Of a stretch of 64,000 nt of DNA, positions 36,618-45,734 are shown piece after piece. Position numbers and translations under genes: made by a program. The notes beneath the pieces are model-generated. The model was given only the letters and a program-made list of their open reading frames with translations. It ran no database searches and was not told where the DNA came from. Position 1 is the first letter of the stretch; every line of letters begins with the position of its first letter. Source of the stretch: Nocardioides zhouii. GTDB taxonomy: Bacteria; Actinomycetota; Actinomycetes; Propionibacteriales; Nocardioidaceae. The stretch is taken from contig NZ_SDWV01000001.1 in assembly GCF_004137345.1 (NCBI RefSeq), positions 124,001-188,000 on the forward strand, given 5' to 3'.

Positions 36618-37802
36618 TCAAGACGCGGGGACGCGGATGATCAGGGCGTCGCCCTGGCCACCGCCACCGCAGAGCGCGGCGGCACCGACGCCGCCGCCCC
36701 GGCGCTGGAGCTCCAGCGCGAGGTGCAGCACGATGCGGGCGCCGGACATGCCGACCGGGTGGCCGAGCGCGATGGCGCCGCCGTTGACGTTGACCCTGTC
36801 CTGGTCGACGCCGAGCTGCCGCGCCGACTCGATGCCGACAGCGGCGAACGCCTCGTTGAGCTCGAAGAGGTCGATGTCGGAGACCGCGATGCCCTCCTTC
36901 TCGGCCGCCTTCGCGATCGCGTTGGCGGGCTGGAGTTGCAGCGAGGAGTCGGGGCCGGCGACCTGGCCGGAGGCGCCGATCTCGGCGAGCCAGGTCAGCC
37001 CGAGCTCCTCGGCCTTCGCCTTGCTCATCACGACCACGGCGCAGGCGCCGTCGGAGATCTGGGACGCGGACCCGGCGGTGATGCTGCCGTCCTTGGCCAC
37101 CGGGCGCAGGCCCGAGAGCGACTCCACCGTGGTGTCGCCGCGGATGCCCTCGTCCTCGGCGACGGTGATGTCGCCCTTGCGGCTGGAGATGGTGACCGGG
37201 ACGACCTCGTCGTCGAAGACGCCGTTCTTCCAGGCCACGGCCGCGCGCTGGTGCGACTGCGCCGCGAACGCGTCCTGCTCCTCACGGGTCAGGTTCGCGC
37301 CGGCCGCGTTGCACCCGTCGGTCAGGCTGATCATCGCCTGGTGGGTGAACTGGTCGTAGAGCGCGTCGTAGGCCATCGAGTCGACGAGCGTGGTGTCGCC
37401 GTACTTGAAGCCCTCGCGGCTCTTCGGGAGCAGGTGGGGAGCCTGGGTCATCGACTCCATGCCGCCGGCGACGACGATCTCGTGCTCGCCGGCGCGGATG
37501 AGCTGGTCGGCCATCGCGATCGCGTTGATCCCGGACAGGCACACCTTGTTGATGGTGATCGACGGGACGCTCATCGGGATGCCGCCCTTGACGGCAGCCT
37601 GGCGGGCGGTGATCTGGCCGGTCCCGGCCTGGATCACCTGGCCCATGATCACGTAGTCGACCTGCTCGCCGCTCACGCCCGCCTTGTCGAGGGCGCCCTT
37701 GATCGCGACGCCGCCGAGGTCGGCCGCCGACTGGTCCTTGAGGCCGCCGAGCAGGCGGCCGATCGGGGTGCGTGCTCCGGCGACGATGACTGAACCGGTC
37801 AT
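36618..37802 (-). CDS. Acetyl-CoA C-acetyltransferase (thiolase)
   Basis: Joins two acetyl-CoA to acetoacetyl-CoA or runs in reverse. The 394-residue protein has nucleophile Cys88 ([15 protein letters not shown]), the His motif [19 protein letters not shown] and second Cys in [23 protein letters not shown] lies 6-8 bases before the ATG at 37802, fixing the start; the frame is open upstream to 37904. It is divergent from mce. Together with the tandem hydroxyacyl-CoA dehydrogenase, a crotonase, Ccr and Ecm it could feed acetyl-CoA into the ethylmalonyl-CoA pathway. Confidence 0.95.
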   Translation of the reverse strand: MTGSVIVAGARTPIGRLLGGLKDQSAADLGGVAIKGALDKAGVSGEQVDYVIMGQVIQAGTGQITARQAAVKGGIPMSVPSITINKVCLSGINAIAMADQLIRAGEHEIVVAGGMESMTQAPHLLPKSREGFKYGDTTLVDSMAYDALYDQFTHQAMISLTDGCNAAGANLTREEQDAFAAQSHQRAAVAWKNGVFDDEVVPVTISSRKGDITVAEDEGIRGDTTVESLSGLRPVAKDGSITAGSASQISDGACAVVVMSKAKAEELGLTWLAEIGASGQVAGPDSSLQLQPANAIAKAAEKEGIAVSDIDLFELNEAFAAVGIESARQLGVDQDRVNVNGGAIALGHPVGMSGARIVLHLALELQRRGGGVGAAALCGGGGQGDALIIRVPAS

Positions 37803-37952
37803 GGGCTTTTCCTCCAGGCGATGCGGGTGAGGGGTACGTCTGGCGACGATACCCACCCCTGCGCCCGGCGCGGCAGGGGCTGTGACGCGCTCGGCGTGAG
37901 GCACACGTCACACCCCCTCGCGCCCCGCGCCGCCTTCGGCCACCATGTGGCC

Positions 37953-38405
37953 ATGAGCGCTCCCGAGCAGTCCCTGCCGCAGGACGTCCAGCACCTCTTC
38001 ACGGCGATCGACCACGTCGGCATCGCGGTGCCCGACCTCGACGAGGCGATCGCGTTCTACCGCGACACCTACGGCATGCAGGTCCTCCACGAGGAGGTCA
38101 ACGAGGAGCAGGGCGTACGCGAGGCGATGGTGGGAGTCGGCGACACCGGCTCCTGCATCCAGCTGCTCGCGCCGCTGACCCCCGAGTCGACGATCGCGAA
38201 GTTCCTCGACCGCAGCGGCCCCGGCCTGCAGCAGCTCGCGTTCCGCGTCGACGACGTGGAGCACGTCGCCGACGTGCTGCGCGGGCGCGGCCTGCGCCTG
38301 CTGTACGACGCCCCGCGCCGCGGCACGTCCGACAGCCGGGTCAACTTCATCCACCCCAAGGACGCGGGCGGGGTGCTCGTCGAGCTCGTCGAGCCCGCTC
38401 GCTAG
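37953..38405 (+). CDS. mce: Methylmalonyl-CoA epimerase
   Basis: Interconverts (S)- and (R)-methylmalonyl-CoA, and in ethylmalonyl-CoA pathways also ethylmalonyl-CoA. The 150-residue VOC-fold protein shows the metal ligands in paired half-sites: His in IDHVGIAVPDLDEAIAFY, Gln in GSCIQLLAPL, His near the HPKDAGGV segment and Glu in VLVELVEP. The longer open frame starts at 37821, but homology begins at MSAPEQSLPQDVQHLFTAID. CACCAT ends 6 bases before this ATG. Divergent from the thiolase-meaB run and 82 bases upstream of ccr. Confidence 0.94.
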   Translation: MSAPEQSLPQDVQHLFTAIDHVGIAVPDLDEAIAFYRDTYGMQVLHEEVNEEQGVREAMVGVGDTGSCIQLLAPLTPESTIAKFLDRSGPGLQQLAFRVDDVEHVADVLRGRGLRLLYDAPRRGTSDSRVNFIHPKDAGGVLVELVEPAR

Positions 38406-38487
38406 CGACGTACCTCACACCTCGGCCCACCCGAGGTTACCGACCGGTATCTTGACCCGACCGACCTTCGCGCCTCAGGAGACACCC

Positions 38488-39828
38488 GTGCAGAACATCC
38501 TCGACGCCATCCAGTCCGGCTCCGCGACCGCGGAGGACTTCGCCTCACTGGCGCTCCCCGAGTCCTACCGCGCCGCCTTCGTGAAGAAGGAGGAGGTGGA
38601 CATGTTCGAGGGCCTCACCGCCAAGGAGAAGGACCCGCGCAAGTCCCTCCACGTGGACGAGGTGCCGCTGCCCGAGCTCGGTCCCGGCGAGGCCTTCGTA
38701 GCCGTGATGGCCTCCGCCATCAACTACAACACCGTGTGGACCTCGATCTTCGAGCCGGTGTCGACCTTCGGCTTCCTCGAGCGCTACGGCCGCAACAGCG
38801 AGCTCACCAAGCGCCACGACCTGCCGTACCACGTGGTCGGCTCCGACCTGTCCGGCGTCGTCCTCAAGACGGGCCCCGGCGTCACCAAGTGGAAGCCCGG
38901 TGACCGTGTTGTGGCGCACTGCCTCTCGGTCGAGCTCGAGGGCCCCGACGGCCACAACGACACGATGCTCGACACCGAGCAGCGGATCTGGGGCTTCGAG
39001 ACCAACTTCGGCGGTCTGGCCGACGTGGCGATGGTCAAGGCCAACCAGCTGATGCCCAAGCCCGAGCACCTGACCTGGGAGGAGGCCGCCTCCCCCGGCC
39101 TCGTGAACTGCACGGCGTACCGCCAGCTGGTCTCCAAGAACGGCGGCGACATGAAGCAGGGCGACAACGTCCTGGTCTGGGGCGCCTCGGGCGGACTCGG
39201 CGGCTTCGCGACGCAGTACGCCCTCAACGGCGGCGCCACCCCCGTGTGCGTGGTCTCCAACGAGGAGAAGGCCGCCATCGCCCGGAGCATGGGCGCGGAG
39301 CTGATCATCAACCGCTCCGAGGAGGGCTACAAGTTCTGGAACGACGAGAACACCCAGCAGGACCCGAAGGAGTGGAAGCGCTTCGGCGCCAGGATCCGTG
39401 AGCTCACCGGTGGCGAGGACATCGACATCGTCTTCGAGCACCCGGGTCGCGAGACGTTCGGCGCGTCGGTCTTCGTGACCCGCAAGGGCGGCACGATCAC
39501 CACGTGCGCCTCGACCTCGGGCTACATGCACGAGTACGACAACCGCTACCTGTGGATGAACCTCAAGCGGATCATCTCCAGCCACTTCGCCAACTACCGC
39601 GAGTCGTGGGAGGCCAATCGCCTCATCGCGAAGGGCAAGATCCACCCGACGCTGTCGCGCACGTACACCCTCGAGGAGGTCGGACAGGCCTCGCTCGACG
39701 TCCACCACAACACCCACCAGGGCAAGGTCGGCGTCCTGTGCCTGTCGCCGGAGGAGGGCCTCGGCGTCCTCGACCACGAGCTCCGCGCCCAGCACGAGAC
39801 CGCGATCAACCGGTTCCGCGGGGTCTGA
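38488..39828 (+). CDS. ccrA: Crotonyl-CoA carboxylase/reductase
   Basis: NADPH-dependent reductive carboxylation of crotonyl-CoA to ethylmalonyl-CoA, the key step of the ethylmalonyl-CoA pathway, also used to make polyketide extender units. The 446-residue MDR protein is strikingly like Streptomyces Ccr as I remember it. It has ESYRAAFVKKEEVDMFEGL, AINYNTVWTSIFEPVSTFGF, the nucleotide site LVWGASGGLGGFATQYAL, and DIDIVFEHPGRETFGASVFV. AGGAGA five bases before a GTG at 38488 fixes the start; the longer frame opens with TTG at 38452. It lies with mce, meaB and the thiolase. Confidence 0.97.
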   Translation: MQNILDAIQSGSATAEDFASLALPESYRAAFVKKEEVDMFEGLTAKEKDPRKSLHVDEVPLPELGPGEAFVAVMASAINYNTVWTSIFEPVSTFGFLERYGRNSELTKRHDLPYHVVGSDLSGVVLKTGPGVTKWKPGDRVVAHCLSVELEGPDGHNDTMLDTEQRIWGFETNFGGLADVAMVKANQLMPKPEHLTWEEAASPGLVNCTAYRQLVSKNGGDMKQGDNVLVWGASGGLGGFATQYALNGGATPVCVVSNEEKAAIARSMGAELIINRSEEGYKFWNDENTQQDPKEWKRFGARIRELTGGEDIDIVFEHPGRETFGASVFVTRKGGTITTCASTSGYMHEYDNRYLWMNLKRIISSHFANYRESWEANRLIAKGKIHPTLSRTYTLEEVGQASLDVHHNTHQGKVGVLCLSPEEGLGVLDHELRAQHETAINRFRGV

Positions 39829-39958
39829 TCGCGACCTGAGACCTTTCCCTCACCCTGCGGGGCGGATCCCCTGCGAGCCGGGGTGTCCTCATCCCCGGGC
39901 ATCGGACAGACTGGCACCGAAGCAGTCCGTACGACGACGTGAGAGTGGGTGTCGCAGC

Positions 39959-41236
39959 ATGAGCTCCGACCAGGGCCTGTCCATCTTCGACGAGCCGGAG
40001 TCCGACGGTGACGACCCGGCAGGCGCGGGCGAGGAGACCCAAGTCCTCCCCGTGACGCCGAAGGACGAGCCCGCGCGGGGAGAGGCGGCGCCCGAGAAGG
40101 CGCCCGCCGCGGCCAAGCCGGCGGAGCCGACGATGCCCGTGAAGGCCGCGGAGCCCGCGAAGCCCGCCCCCGTGGTGCCCCCGCGCGCTGCCTCGCCCGA
40201 CCTGGAGACGACCCGACGGTCCCCCGTGGTCCCGGCCGCTGGCGCTGCCCCGCTGCCCCAGGTGAGGCGCGGCGGCTACGACAGGACCGCGGTCGACCAG
40301 CGCGTCGGCCAGCTGCAGACCGAGAAGTCTGGCCTGGCAACGAGCCTGGCCAGCAGCGAGCAGCGGGTCATCGACCTCGAGGGCGAGATCGCCCGGCTGC
40401 GCACCGAGCTCGAGGAGAACAGCAACCCGACGTACGCCGGCCTCGGTGGCCGCGCCACCTCGATGCTCAAGCTCGCCGAGGACGAGTCGACCGACGTGCG
40501 CAACGCCGCGCGGCGCGACGCCAGCGAGATCCGTTCGCAGGCCGAGCGAGACGCCCAGGGCATCCGGGCCGACGCCGCCCGCGAGGCCGACGACATGCGC
40601 ATGGTCCAGCTCAAGGAGCTGGACGAGATGCGCGCCCGACTGACCGCGGACGCCGAGACCGAGCGCAGCCTGGCCAAGGCGGAGGCGGAGGACCTTCTTG
40701 CCGCCGCGCGTCGCGAGTCCGACCAGGTCCGGCTGGCCGCCCAGCAGGAGACCAACGAGATGCGCGTGACCGCCACCCGCGAGTCCGAGCAGGCCCGCGC
40801 CGCCGCCGACCGGGAGGTCCAGGAGGCGCGGCGCACGCTGTCGGTCGAGAAGGAGCGGCTCACCCGCGAGGCCGCCGAGCACCACAGCAACGCCACCGCC
40901 GAGACCCAGCGCCTCGTCACCGAGGCCGAGGAGCGCTCCACGGCCGCCGAGCAGCGCGCCCGGGAGGCCACGGCCCAGGCCAACGCCCACCGCCAGCAGG
41001 CACAGGCCGAGGCCGAGGGCCTGCTGTCACGGGCGCGCCGCGAGGCCGAACAGGTCGTCTCCTCGGCCCGCAGCCAGGCGGACTCGATCGGCACCAGCCG
41101 TGTCGCCGAAGCCGAACGCGAGCTCGCCAACATCCAGGCCGAGGTGGACCGGATGGCCAAGCGCCGCGACGCGATCACCGCGCAGCTCGGTGCCCTCCGT
41201 GACGTCGTCGCCGGCTTCAAAGAGGACGAGTCCTGA
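39959..41236 (+). CDS. FilP/Scy-like coiled-coil protein with DivIVA-type segment
   Basis: A 425-residue protein with a disordered Pro/Ala/Glu-rich N-terminus (about 1-100), a DivIVA-like segment RRGGYDRTAVDQRVGQLQTE (about 103-122), and a nearly continuous coiled coil to the C-terminus rich in Glu/Arg/Ala/Gln. Streptomyces Scy and FilP, coiled-coil proteins organising polar growth, have this type of sequence. As I recall their genes lie near an mce-thiolase pair, as here. In this organism a role in cell-pole or cell-shape organisation is inferred. The upstream 130 bases show no clear SD or promoter. It runs into the AI-2E family gene. Confidence 0.82.
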   Translation: MSSDQGLSIFDEPESDGDDPAGAGEETQVLPVTPKDEPARGEAAPEKAPAAAKPAEPTMPVKAAEPAKPAPVVPPRAASPDLETTRRSPVVPAAGAAPLPQVRRGGYDRTAVDQRVGQLQTEKSGLATSLASSEQRVIDLEGEIARLRTELEENSNPTYAGLGGRATSMLKLAEDESTDVRNAARRDASEIRSQAERDAQGIRADAAREADDMRMVQLKELDEMRARLTADAETERSLAKAEAEDLLAAARRESDQVRLAAQQETNEMRVTATRESEQARAAADREVQEARRTLSVEKERLTREAAEHHSNATAETQRLVTEAEERSTAAEQRAREATAQANAHRQQAQAEAEGLLSRARREAEQVVSSARSQADSIGTSRVAEAERELANIQAEVDRMAKRRDAITAQLGALRDVVAGFKEDES

Positions 41237-41322
41237 GCTGGCGCGACCGGCTCCGGGAGGCGACCTCCCGCGACGCCGCGTCCGACATCCCGCTCGACAC
41301 CACCCTCGCCGAGGCACCCGAG

Positions 41323-42540
41323 GTGCTCGAGACGGTGGTGGAGCAGGTGAGTGAGGACGCCGACCGCGCCGAGGCCGCCGCCGAGTCCGCCGAGGAGTCG
41401 GCGAAAACGGCCGCCGAGATCGCCGAGAAGATCGACGACGCGACCGACCTCGTGATCGACGACGCTGCGCCTGCGCCGTACGTCGAGGCCGAGCCGGGCC
41501 CTGCCCCGCTGCTGCTGCGCCACTCCCCCTTCAAGATCGGGTTCTTCGGCGCGCTGGGCGCGGTCGTCGCGATCTTCCTCAGCCAGCAGCTGCTCAGCAT
41601 CTCCTCGGTCATCATCCTGCTGGTGATGTCGATGTTCCTGGCGATCGGGCTCAACCCGGTCGTCGAGTTCTTCATGCGCCGAGGGGTCCGTCGCGGGCTC
41701 TCCGTCCTGCTCGTGCTCGTCGTCGTGATCGGCGTGCTCGCCCTGTTCGTGGTCGCCATCGCGCCCGTGATCAGCGAGCAGATCGCCCAGATCACCAAGA
41801 ACGCGCCCGGGTGGCTCGACGACCTGCAGGCCAACAAGCAGGTCCAGAAGCTCGACGACCAGTACGACGTCATCGCCAAGGCGCGCGAGTACATCCAGAA
41901 CGGCGACTTCGGGCAGAAGGTGTTCGGCGGCGCGCTCGGCGTGGGCCTCCGGGTGCTCTCCGCACTGGCCAACAGCCTCATCGTGCTCGTGCTGATGATC
42001 TACTTCCTGGCCTCGCTCCCCAGCATCAAGCACGCGGGCTACTCCCTCGCGCCGGCCTCGAAGCGGCCCCGTGTCAGCGAGCTCGGCGACCAGATCATCC
42101 GGTCGACGGGCGCCTACGTCGCCGGCGCCTTCTTCGTCGCCCTGTGCGCGGGGATCAGCACGCTGATCTTCTCGTTCATCGTCGGCCTGGGCGACTACGC
42201 CTTCGCGCTCGCCTTCGTGGTCGGGCTGTTCTCGCTGATCCCCGTGGTCGGCGCGTTCGTCTCCGGGGCGCTGATGACGCTGCTCGCCCTCACGGTGTCA
42301 CCGACCATCGCGCTCATCGCGCTCGTCTACTACGTCGCCTACCAACAGGTGGAGTCCTACTTCATCTACCCGCGGATCATGAAGAAGTCCGTGGACATCC
42401 CCGGTTCGGTGACCGTGGTCGCCGCGCTGGTGGGTGGCTCGCTGATGGGCGTCATCGGCGCACTGCTGGCCGTCCCCGTCGCGGCCGCGCTGCTGCTGCT
42501 GCACCGTGAGGTGTTCCTCAAGCGGCAGGACGCTCGCTGA
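41323..42540 (+). CDS. AI-2E family transporter
   Basis: A 405-residue membrane protein of the AI-2E exporter/TqsA family; most members have no proven substrate. An acidic helical N-terminus (about 1-65) precedes paired helices (IGFFGALGAVVAIFLSQQLL and IILLVMSMFLAIGL). A central soluble segment and C-terminal helices follow, with the family signature YVAGAFFVALCAGISTLIFS and YYVAYQQVESYFIYPRIM. The GTG at 41323 is used. The same frame stays open back to a CTG overlapping the FilP-like stop (LSWRDRLREATSRDA), so the true N-terminus may be 30 residues longer. The 3' end overlaps the convergent EamA gene by 23 bases. Confidence 0.9.
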   Translation: MLETVVEQVSEDADRAEAAAESAEESAKTAAEIAEKIDDATDLVIDDAAPAPYVEAEPGPAPLLLRHSPFKIGFFGALGAVVAIFLSQQLLSISSVIILLVMSMFLAIGLNPVVEFFMRRGVRRGLSVLLVLVVVIGVLALFVVAIAPVISEQIAQITKNAPGWLDDLQANKQVQKLDDQYDVIAKAREYIQNGDFGQKVFGGALGVGLRVLSALANSLIVLVLMIYFLASLPSIKHAGYSLAPASKRPRVSELGDQIIRSTGAYVAGAFFVALCAGISTLIFSFIVGLGDYAFALAFVVGLFSLIPVVGAFVSGALMTLLALTVSPTIALIALVYYVAYQQVESYFIYPRIMKKSVDIPGSVTVVAALVGGSLMGVIGALLAVPVAAALLLLHREVFLKRQDAR

Positions 42541-43516
42541 GCTCCGTCTGGGACTCCGGCAGCGGCTCGACGACGAGCGGAGCCCGGCCCTCGCCCAGCT
42601 TGACCACGACGACGCCGGCCAGCACCAGCAGGCCGCCGGCCAGCTGGACGGGGCGGGGCAGCTCGCCCAGCAGGAGCCACGCCCAGATCACGGCGGCGAG
42701 GACCTCGCCGAGCGCGACGAAGGACGCCAATCGGCTGCCGAGCCGCCGCCCGGCCGCGATGCCGGTGACGTAGGAGAAGGCCGCGGTGACCAGGCCCAGC
42801 GCCACGACGGGGATCCACCATGCGACGGCCCGCCCGTCGTACACCGCGTCGTCCGTCGAGGCGTGGAACGGCAGCAGACCCGAGGCGCCCGCCACCAGCA
42901 GCACGAGACCGCCCACGAGCAGTCCGCCGGCTGCCAACGTGATGCCGGGGAGCCCGTTGTCCTCGTCGGCAGAGATCACGAAGTAGGTCGCGGCGCCGAC
43001 CATCGCGCCCAGGGCCCACAGGGCCCCGACGGCGCTCAGCTCGGCGCCGGAGATGACGTCGAGCACCAGCACCAGCCCGGCGGCGGCGATGCCCGCGCCC
43101 AGGAGGGTCAGGGCCGAGGGACGGTGGCCGTGGCGCAGCCAGAGCCACACGACCACGGCGACCGGTGCGGTGTACTCCAGCAGCAGGGCGACGCTCACCT
43201 GCATGTAGGTGACGGCGTAGAAGTAGCAGAGCTGCGCGCCTGCGACGGCCGCGACGCCGTACACCGCGATGAGGCCGGCGTTGACGCGAAGCAGGTGCCA
43301 CCGCCCCCGGAGGGCCAGGGCTCCCGGGACGACCAGCACGGCAGCGGCGATCGCGATGCGCAGCGCCACGGTCGCACCCGCGCTCCAGCCGGTGTCGAGC
43401 AGCCCGCGCGCGAGCACGCCGGACAGGCCGAACGACGTCGCCGAGGCGACCGCCAGTGCCAGCCCGGTGGTGGTCCGGGAGCGTGCCATGTCATGCGTCA
43501 AAGCCGTCACGGTCAT
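42518..43516 (-). CDS. EamA (DMT) family transporter
   Basis: A 332-residue inner-membrane protein with about ten helices in two EamA repeats (first TGLALAVASATSFGLSGVLA, second VGALWALGAMVGAATYFVIS), typical of small-molecule exporters such as RhaT/YdcZ types. Three starts are possible: ATG 43516, GTG 43510 and ATG 43489. A TAGTGT box (43523-43518) ends 7 bases before the GTG at 43510, which would make it leaderless there. It is divergent from a CGNR-type regulator across a short palindromic region, a common pairing of transporter and local regulator. Substrate unknown. Confidence 0.9.
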   Translation of the reverse strand: MTVTALTHDMARSRTTTGLALAVASATSFGLSGVLARGLLDTGWSAGATVALRIAIAAAVLVVPGALALRGRWHLLRVNAGLIAVYGVAAVAGAQLCYFYAVTYMQVSVALLLEYTAPVAVVVWLWLRHGHRPSALTLLGAGIAAAGLVLVLDVISGAELSAVGALWALGAMVGAATYFVISADEDNGLPGITLAAGGLLVGGLVLLVAGASGLLPFHASTDDAVYDGRAVAWWIPVVALGLVTAAFSYVTGIAAGRRLGSRLASFVALGEVLAAVIWAWLLLGELPRPVQLAGGLLVLAGVVVVKLGEGRAPLVVEPLPESQTELSERPAA

Positions 43517-43546
43517 GACACTATGGCGGCCTGATGTAATGTGTCA
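43516..43546. promoter_or_regulatory. Shared operator/promoter of EamA transporter and CGNR regulator
   Basis: TGACAC (43516-43521) and GTGTCA (43541-43546) form an inverted repeat across the intergenic region. It covers both -10 boxes: TAGTGT on the minus strand (43523-43518) and TAATGT on the plus strand (43537-43542), which ends 6 bases before the ATG at 43549. The layout suits a regulator that controls both genes. Confidence 0.5.
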
Positions 43547-43548
43547 AC

Positions 43549-44085
43549 ATGCTTTTCACGGATGACACGGACGCCTCGCTCCAGGCCGCGGTCGCCCTCG
43601 TCAACTCCACCGACGAGCCCGGCGAGCCACTCGGCTCGGTCGACGACCTGTCCGCCTTCCTCGCCTCGTGGCCCTACACCGGTCGGCTCGACGCCACGCA
43701 GGGCGAGCTCGACGCCGTACGCCGGCTCCGGCCCGCGCTCAAGGCCCTGCTGCTCGCCGAGCGCGACGAGGCCGCCGAGATCGTCAACAGCATGCTCGCG
43801 AAGGCGAAGGCCCTCCCCCAGCTCCAGCGGCACGACCACTGGGACTGGCACGTCCATGCCGTCGACCCCGACCGCCCGCTCGAGGAGCGCGTCGTGGTCG
43901 AGACCGCGATGGCGATGATCGACGTCATCCGGGCCGACGAGATGTCGCGGCTCGACCGGTGCGCGTCCGACGACTGCGACGACGTCGTGCTCGATCTCTC
44001 GCGCAACCGATCGCGTCGCTACTGCTCCACCACCTGCGGCAACCGCGAGGCCGTCGCGGCCTACCGCGCGCGCCAGAAGGCCTGA
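43549..44085 (+). CDS. ABATE/CGNR zinc-finger regulator
   Basis: The 178-residue product has an N-terminal helical ABATE-type domain (about 1-125) and a C-terminal CGNR zinc finger with Cys138, Cys143, Cys159 and Cys163 (RCASDDCDD and RYCSTTCGNREAVAAYRAR). CGNR proteins are DNA-binding regulators, often next to a transporter gene they control. It is divergent from an EamA transporter and probably represses or activates that pair. TAATGT ends 6 bases before the ATG and there is no SD, so a leaderless mRNA is inferred. Confidence 0.92.
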   Translation: MLFTDDTDASLQAAVALVNSTDEPGEPLGSVDDLSAFLASWPYTGRLDATQGELDAVRRLRPALKALLLAERDEAAEIVNSMLAKAKALPQLQRHDHWDWHVHAVDPDRPLEERVVVETAMAMIDVIRADEMSRLDRCASDDCDDVVLDLSRNRSRRYCSTTCGNREAVAAYRARQKA

Positions 44086-44092
44086 ACCGCGG

Positions 44093-44890
44093 CTAGCGAG
44101 ACGCGTCGGGCAGGAACCGGCGCAGCACCTCGAGGAAGACCGCCGGCTGCTCGGAGTGCACCCAGTGCCCGGCACCCTTGACCAGCACCCTGCGGTTGCG
44201 CGGAAAGCGTCGGTCCATCTCGGGCGCGTGCGCGTCGTCGATGTAGTCGGAGTCGGCACCGCCGACCCACAGCACCGGACCGTCGTACGACGCCGCGCCG
44301 AGCGCGTCGCCCGGCCAGCCGGTGAGCCCGTCCATCGACGCGCCGAGCAGGTCGAGGTTCACCTGCCAGTGCCAGCCGTCCTCGGTGCGGCGGAGGTTCT
44401 GCAGGAGGAAGCTGCGAACAACCGGGTTGGGCACCGGATCGCGCAACGCCTCGTCGGCCTGGTCGCGGCGCTCGAGCGTGGAGAGGTCGAGACCGCGCAT
44501 CGTCTCGATGTAGCCGACGAACTCGCGGCCGCTCGGGTAGGCCACCGGCGCCACGTCGACGACGACCAGCCGCTCGACGAGGTCGGGGTGCCGCAGGGCC
44601 AGGCACATCGCGATCTTGCCGCCCATGGAGTGCCCGACCAGTGCCACCGGAGTCTCCGGCGACCGCTCCCGCAGATCGACGGCGACGAGGTCGGCCAGCT
44701 CGACGTAGTCGAACGTCTCCGTCCACGGCGAGCGGCCGTGGTTGGGCATGTCGAGCAGGAGCACGCGGTGGTCGGAGCTGAGCGCCTTGGCGACCTGCGT
44801 CCAGTTCTTGCCCTGCCCGAACAGGCCGTGGCAGAAGGCGACGGTCGACCCGGGTGCGTCCTCACCGAGGACGGTCGTGTGCAGGCTCAC
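44093..44890 (-). CDS. Alpha/beta hydrolase
   Basis: A 265-residue esterase-like protein of the YbfF/ABHD11 type. The nucleophile elbow GHSMGG gives Ser98, the acid is Asp in WVGGADSDYIDD, and the base is His in GAGHWVHSEQP. The oxyanion segment is CHGLFGQGKNW. The start is GTG at 44890; CACGAT ends 6 bases upstream, so it is likely leaderless. It lies 7 bases from the convergent CGNR gene. Natural substrate unknown; short-chain esters or thioesters are typical for the family. Confidence 0.9.
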   Translation of the reverse strand: MSLHTTVLGEDAPGSTVAFCHGLFGQGKNWTQVAKALSSDHRVLLLDMPNHGRSPWTETFDYVELADLVAVDLRERSPETPVALVGHSMGGKIAMCLALRHPDLVERLVVVDVAPVAYPSGREFVGYIETMRGLDLSTLERRDQADEALRDPVPNPVVRSFLLQNLRRTEDGWHWQVNLDLLGASMDGLTGWPGDALGAASYDGPVLWVGGADSDYIDDAHAPEMDRRFPRNRRVLVKGAGHWVHSEQPAVFLEVLRRFLPDASR

Positions 44891-44936
44891 GTGACCATCG
44901 TGTCAGGCGGGCGAACGTGCCCTGGAAGGGGTCGGG

Positions 44937-45698
44937 TCAGAAGTCGAAGCCGTCGAAGAGGCCGCCGATGCCGTCGCCGATGCCGCCGAACATGTCACCG
45001 AGCCCCTCGCCGAGGGCGCCGATGCCGTCGCCGATGCCGTCGAAGCCACCGCCGAACAGCATGCCCATGAACATCCAGTCCATCGGGCCGAAGCCGCCGA
45101 AGTAGCCCTGGGCGTACGGCTGGTAGGCCCGGCCGCCCTGCCAGTAGGGCACCCGGCGCGAGCCGACCATCACCTTGCGGATGTCGGGCTCGGCGCCGGC
45201 GCGCACGCGCTCGGCGTCGAGCGCGCACGCGGGGACGTCGCGGGACGCGCCACCGGGCGGCACCCACGGGACGTCGACGACCGACAGGCCGTGGCGGGGG
45301 TCGAAGAAGCACGGGGGACGGCGCTGCGGCAGCGGCTGGCCGGCCACCCGGGCGCGTACGCACGCCATGGCGTAGCGGCCGTCCTCGAGGATCTCGGTCA
45401 CGTGCCGCACGTCGTCAGGACGAGTCAGGGCGGCCGCGGCCGCCTTGGCGGACTCGTACGAGTCGAGAGCGCGCTGGTAGTCGGCGTTGGCGCCGGGGTC
45501 GAGCTCCTCGCCGGCGAGGTCGATGTCGAGGTCCTGGAGCTCGACGCCGAGGGCCGTGACGTCCTCCTCGGCGAGCCGCTTCACCGGTGCGACCTCGGCC
45601 TCGGCGCGGGCCAGCTCACGTCGCTTGCCCGTCTTGCCGGCCGCCACCGCGACGCCGGTCAGCCCGCCCAGGACGAGCAGCACGAGGACGAGTTCCAT
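44937..45698 (-). CDS. Membrane-anchored protein with Gly-rich tail
   Basis: A 253-residue protein starting MELVLVLLVLGGLTGVAVAAG, one N-terminal transmembrane helix. An acidic helical region follows (ARAEAEVAPVKRLAEEDVTA), then a region with RPPCFFDPRHG and several Cys (ACALDAERV). The C-terminus is an unusual Gly/Phe/Met-rich tail of about 60 residues (GGFGPMDWMFMGMLFGG, then repeated G-x-G-D-G-I-G units). The longer open frame begins at 45923, but TACGCT ends 6 bases before the ATG at 45698. Function not recognised; the C-terminus may interact with membranes or proteins. Two palindromes lie 43-77 bases upstream. Confidence 0.78.
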   Translation of the reverse strand: MELVLVLLVLGGLTGVAVAAGKTGKRRELARAEAEVAPVKRLAEEDVTALGVELQDLDIDLAGEELDPGANADYQRALDSYESAKAAAAALTRPDDVRHVTEILEDGRYAMACVRARVAGQPLPQRRPPCFFDPRHGLSVVDVPWVPPGGASRDVPACALDAERVRAGAEPDIRKVMVGSRRVPYWQGGRAYQPYAQGYFGGFGPMDWMFMGMLFGGGFDGIGDGIGALGEGLGDMFGGIGDGIGGLFDGFDF

Positions 45699-45734
45699 GG
45701 GCACAGCGTACGCAGCGGCGGCAAGGTCCTGACG

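Noticed and set aside
36637..37793. Plus-strand frames opposite the thiolase
   Set aside because: Arg/Ser/Asp-rich antisense composition; thiolase motifs are complete on the minus strand.
38406..38487. Possible promoter-operator for ccr
   Set aside because: Only a Shine-Dalgarno site is clear. A weak palindromic look around CGAGGTTACCGACCGG did not hold up.
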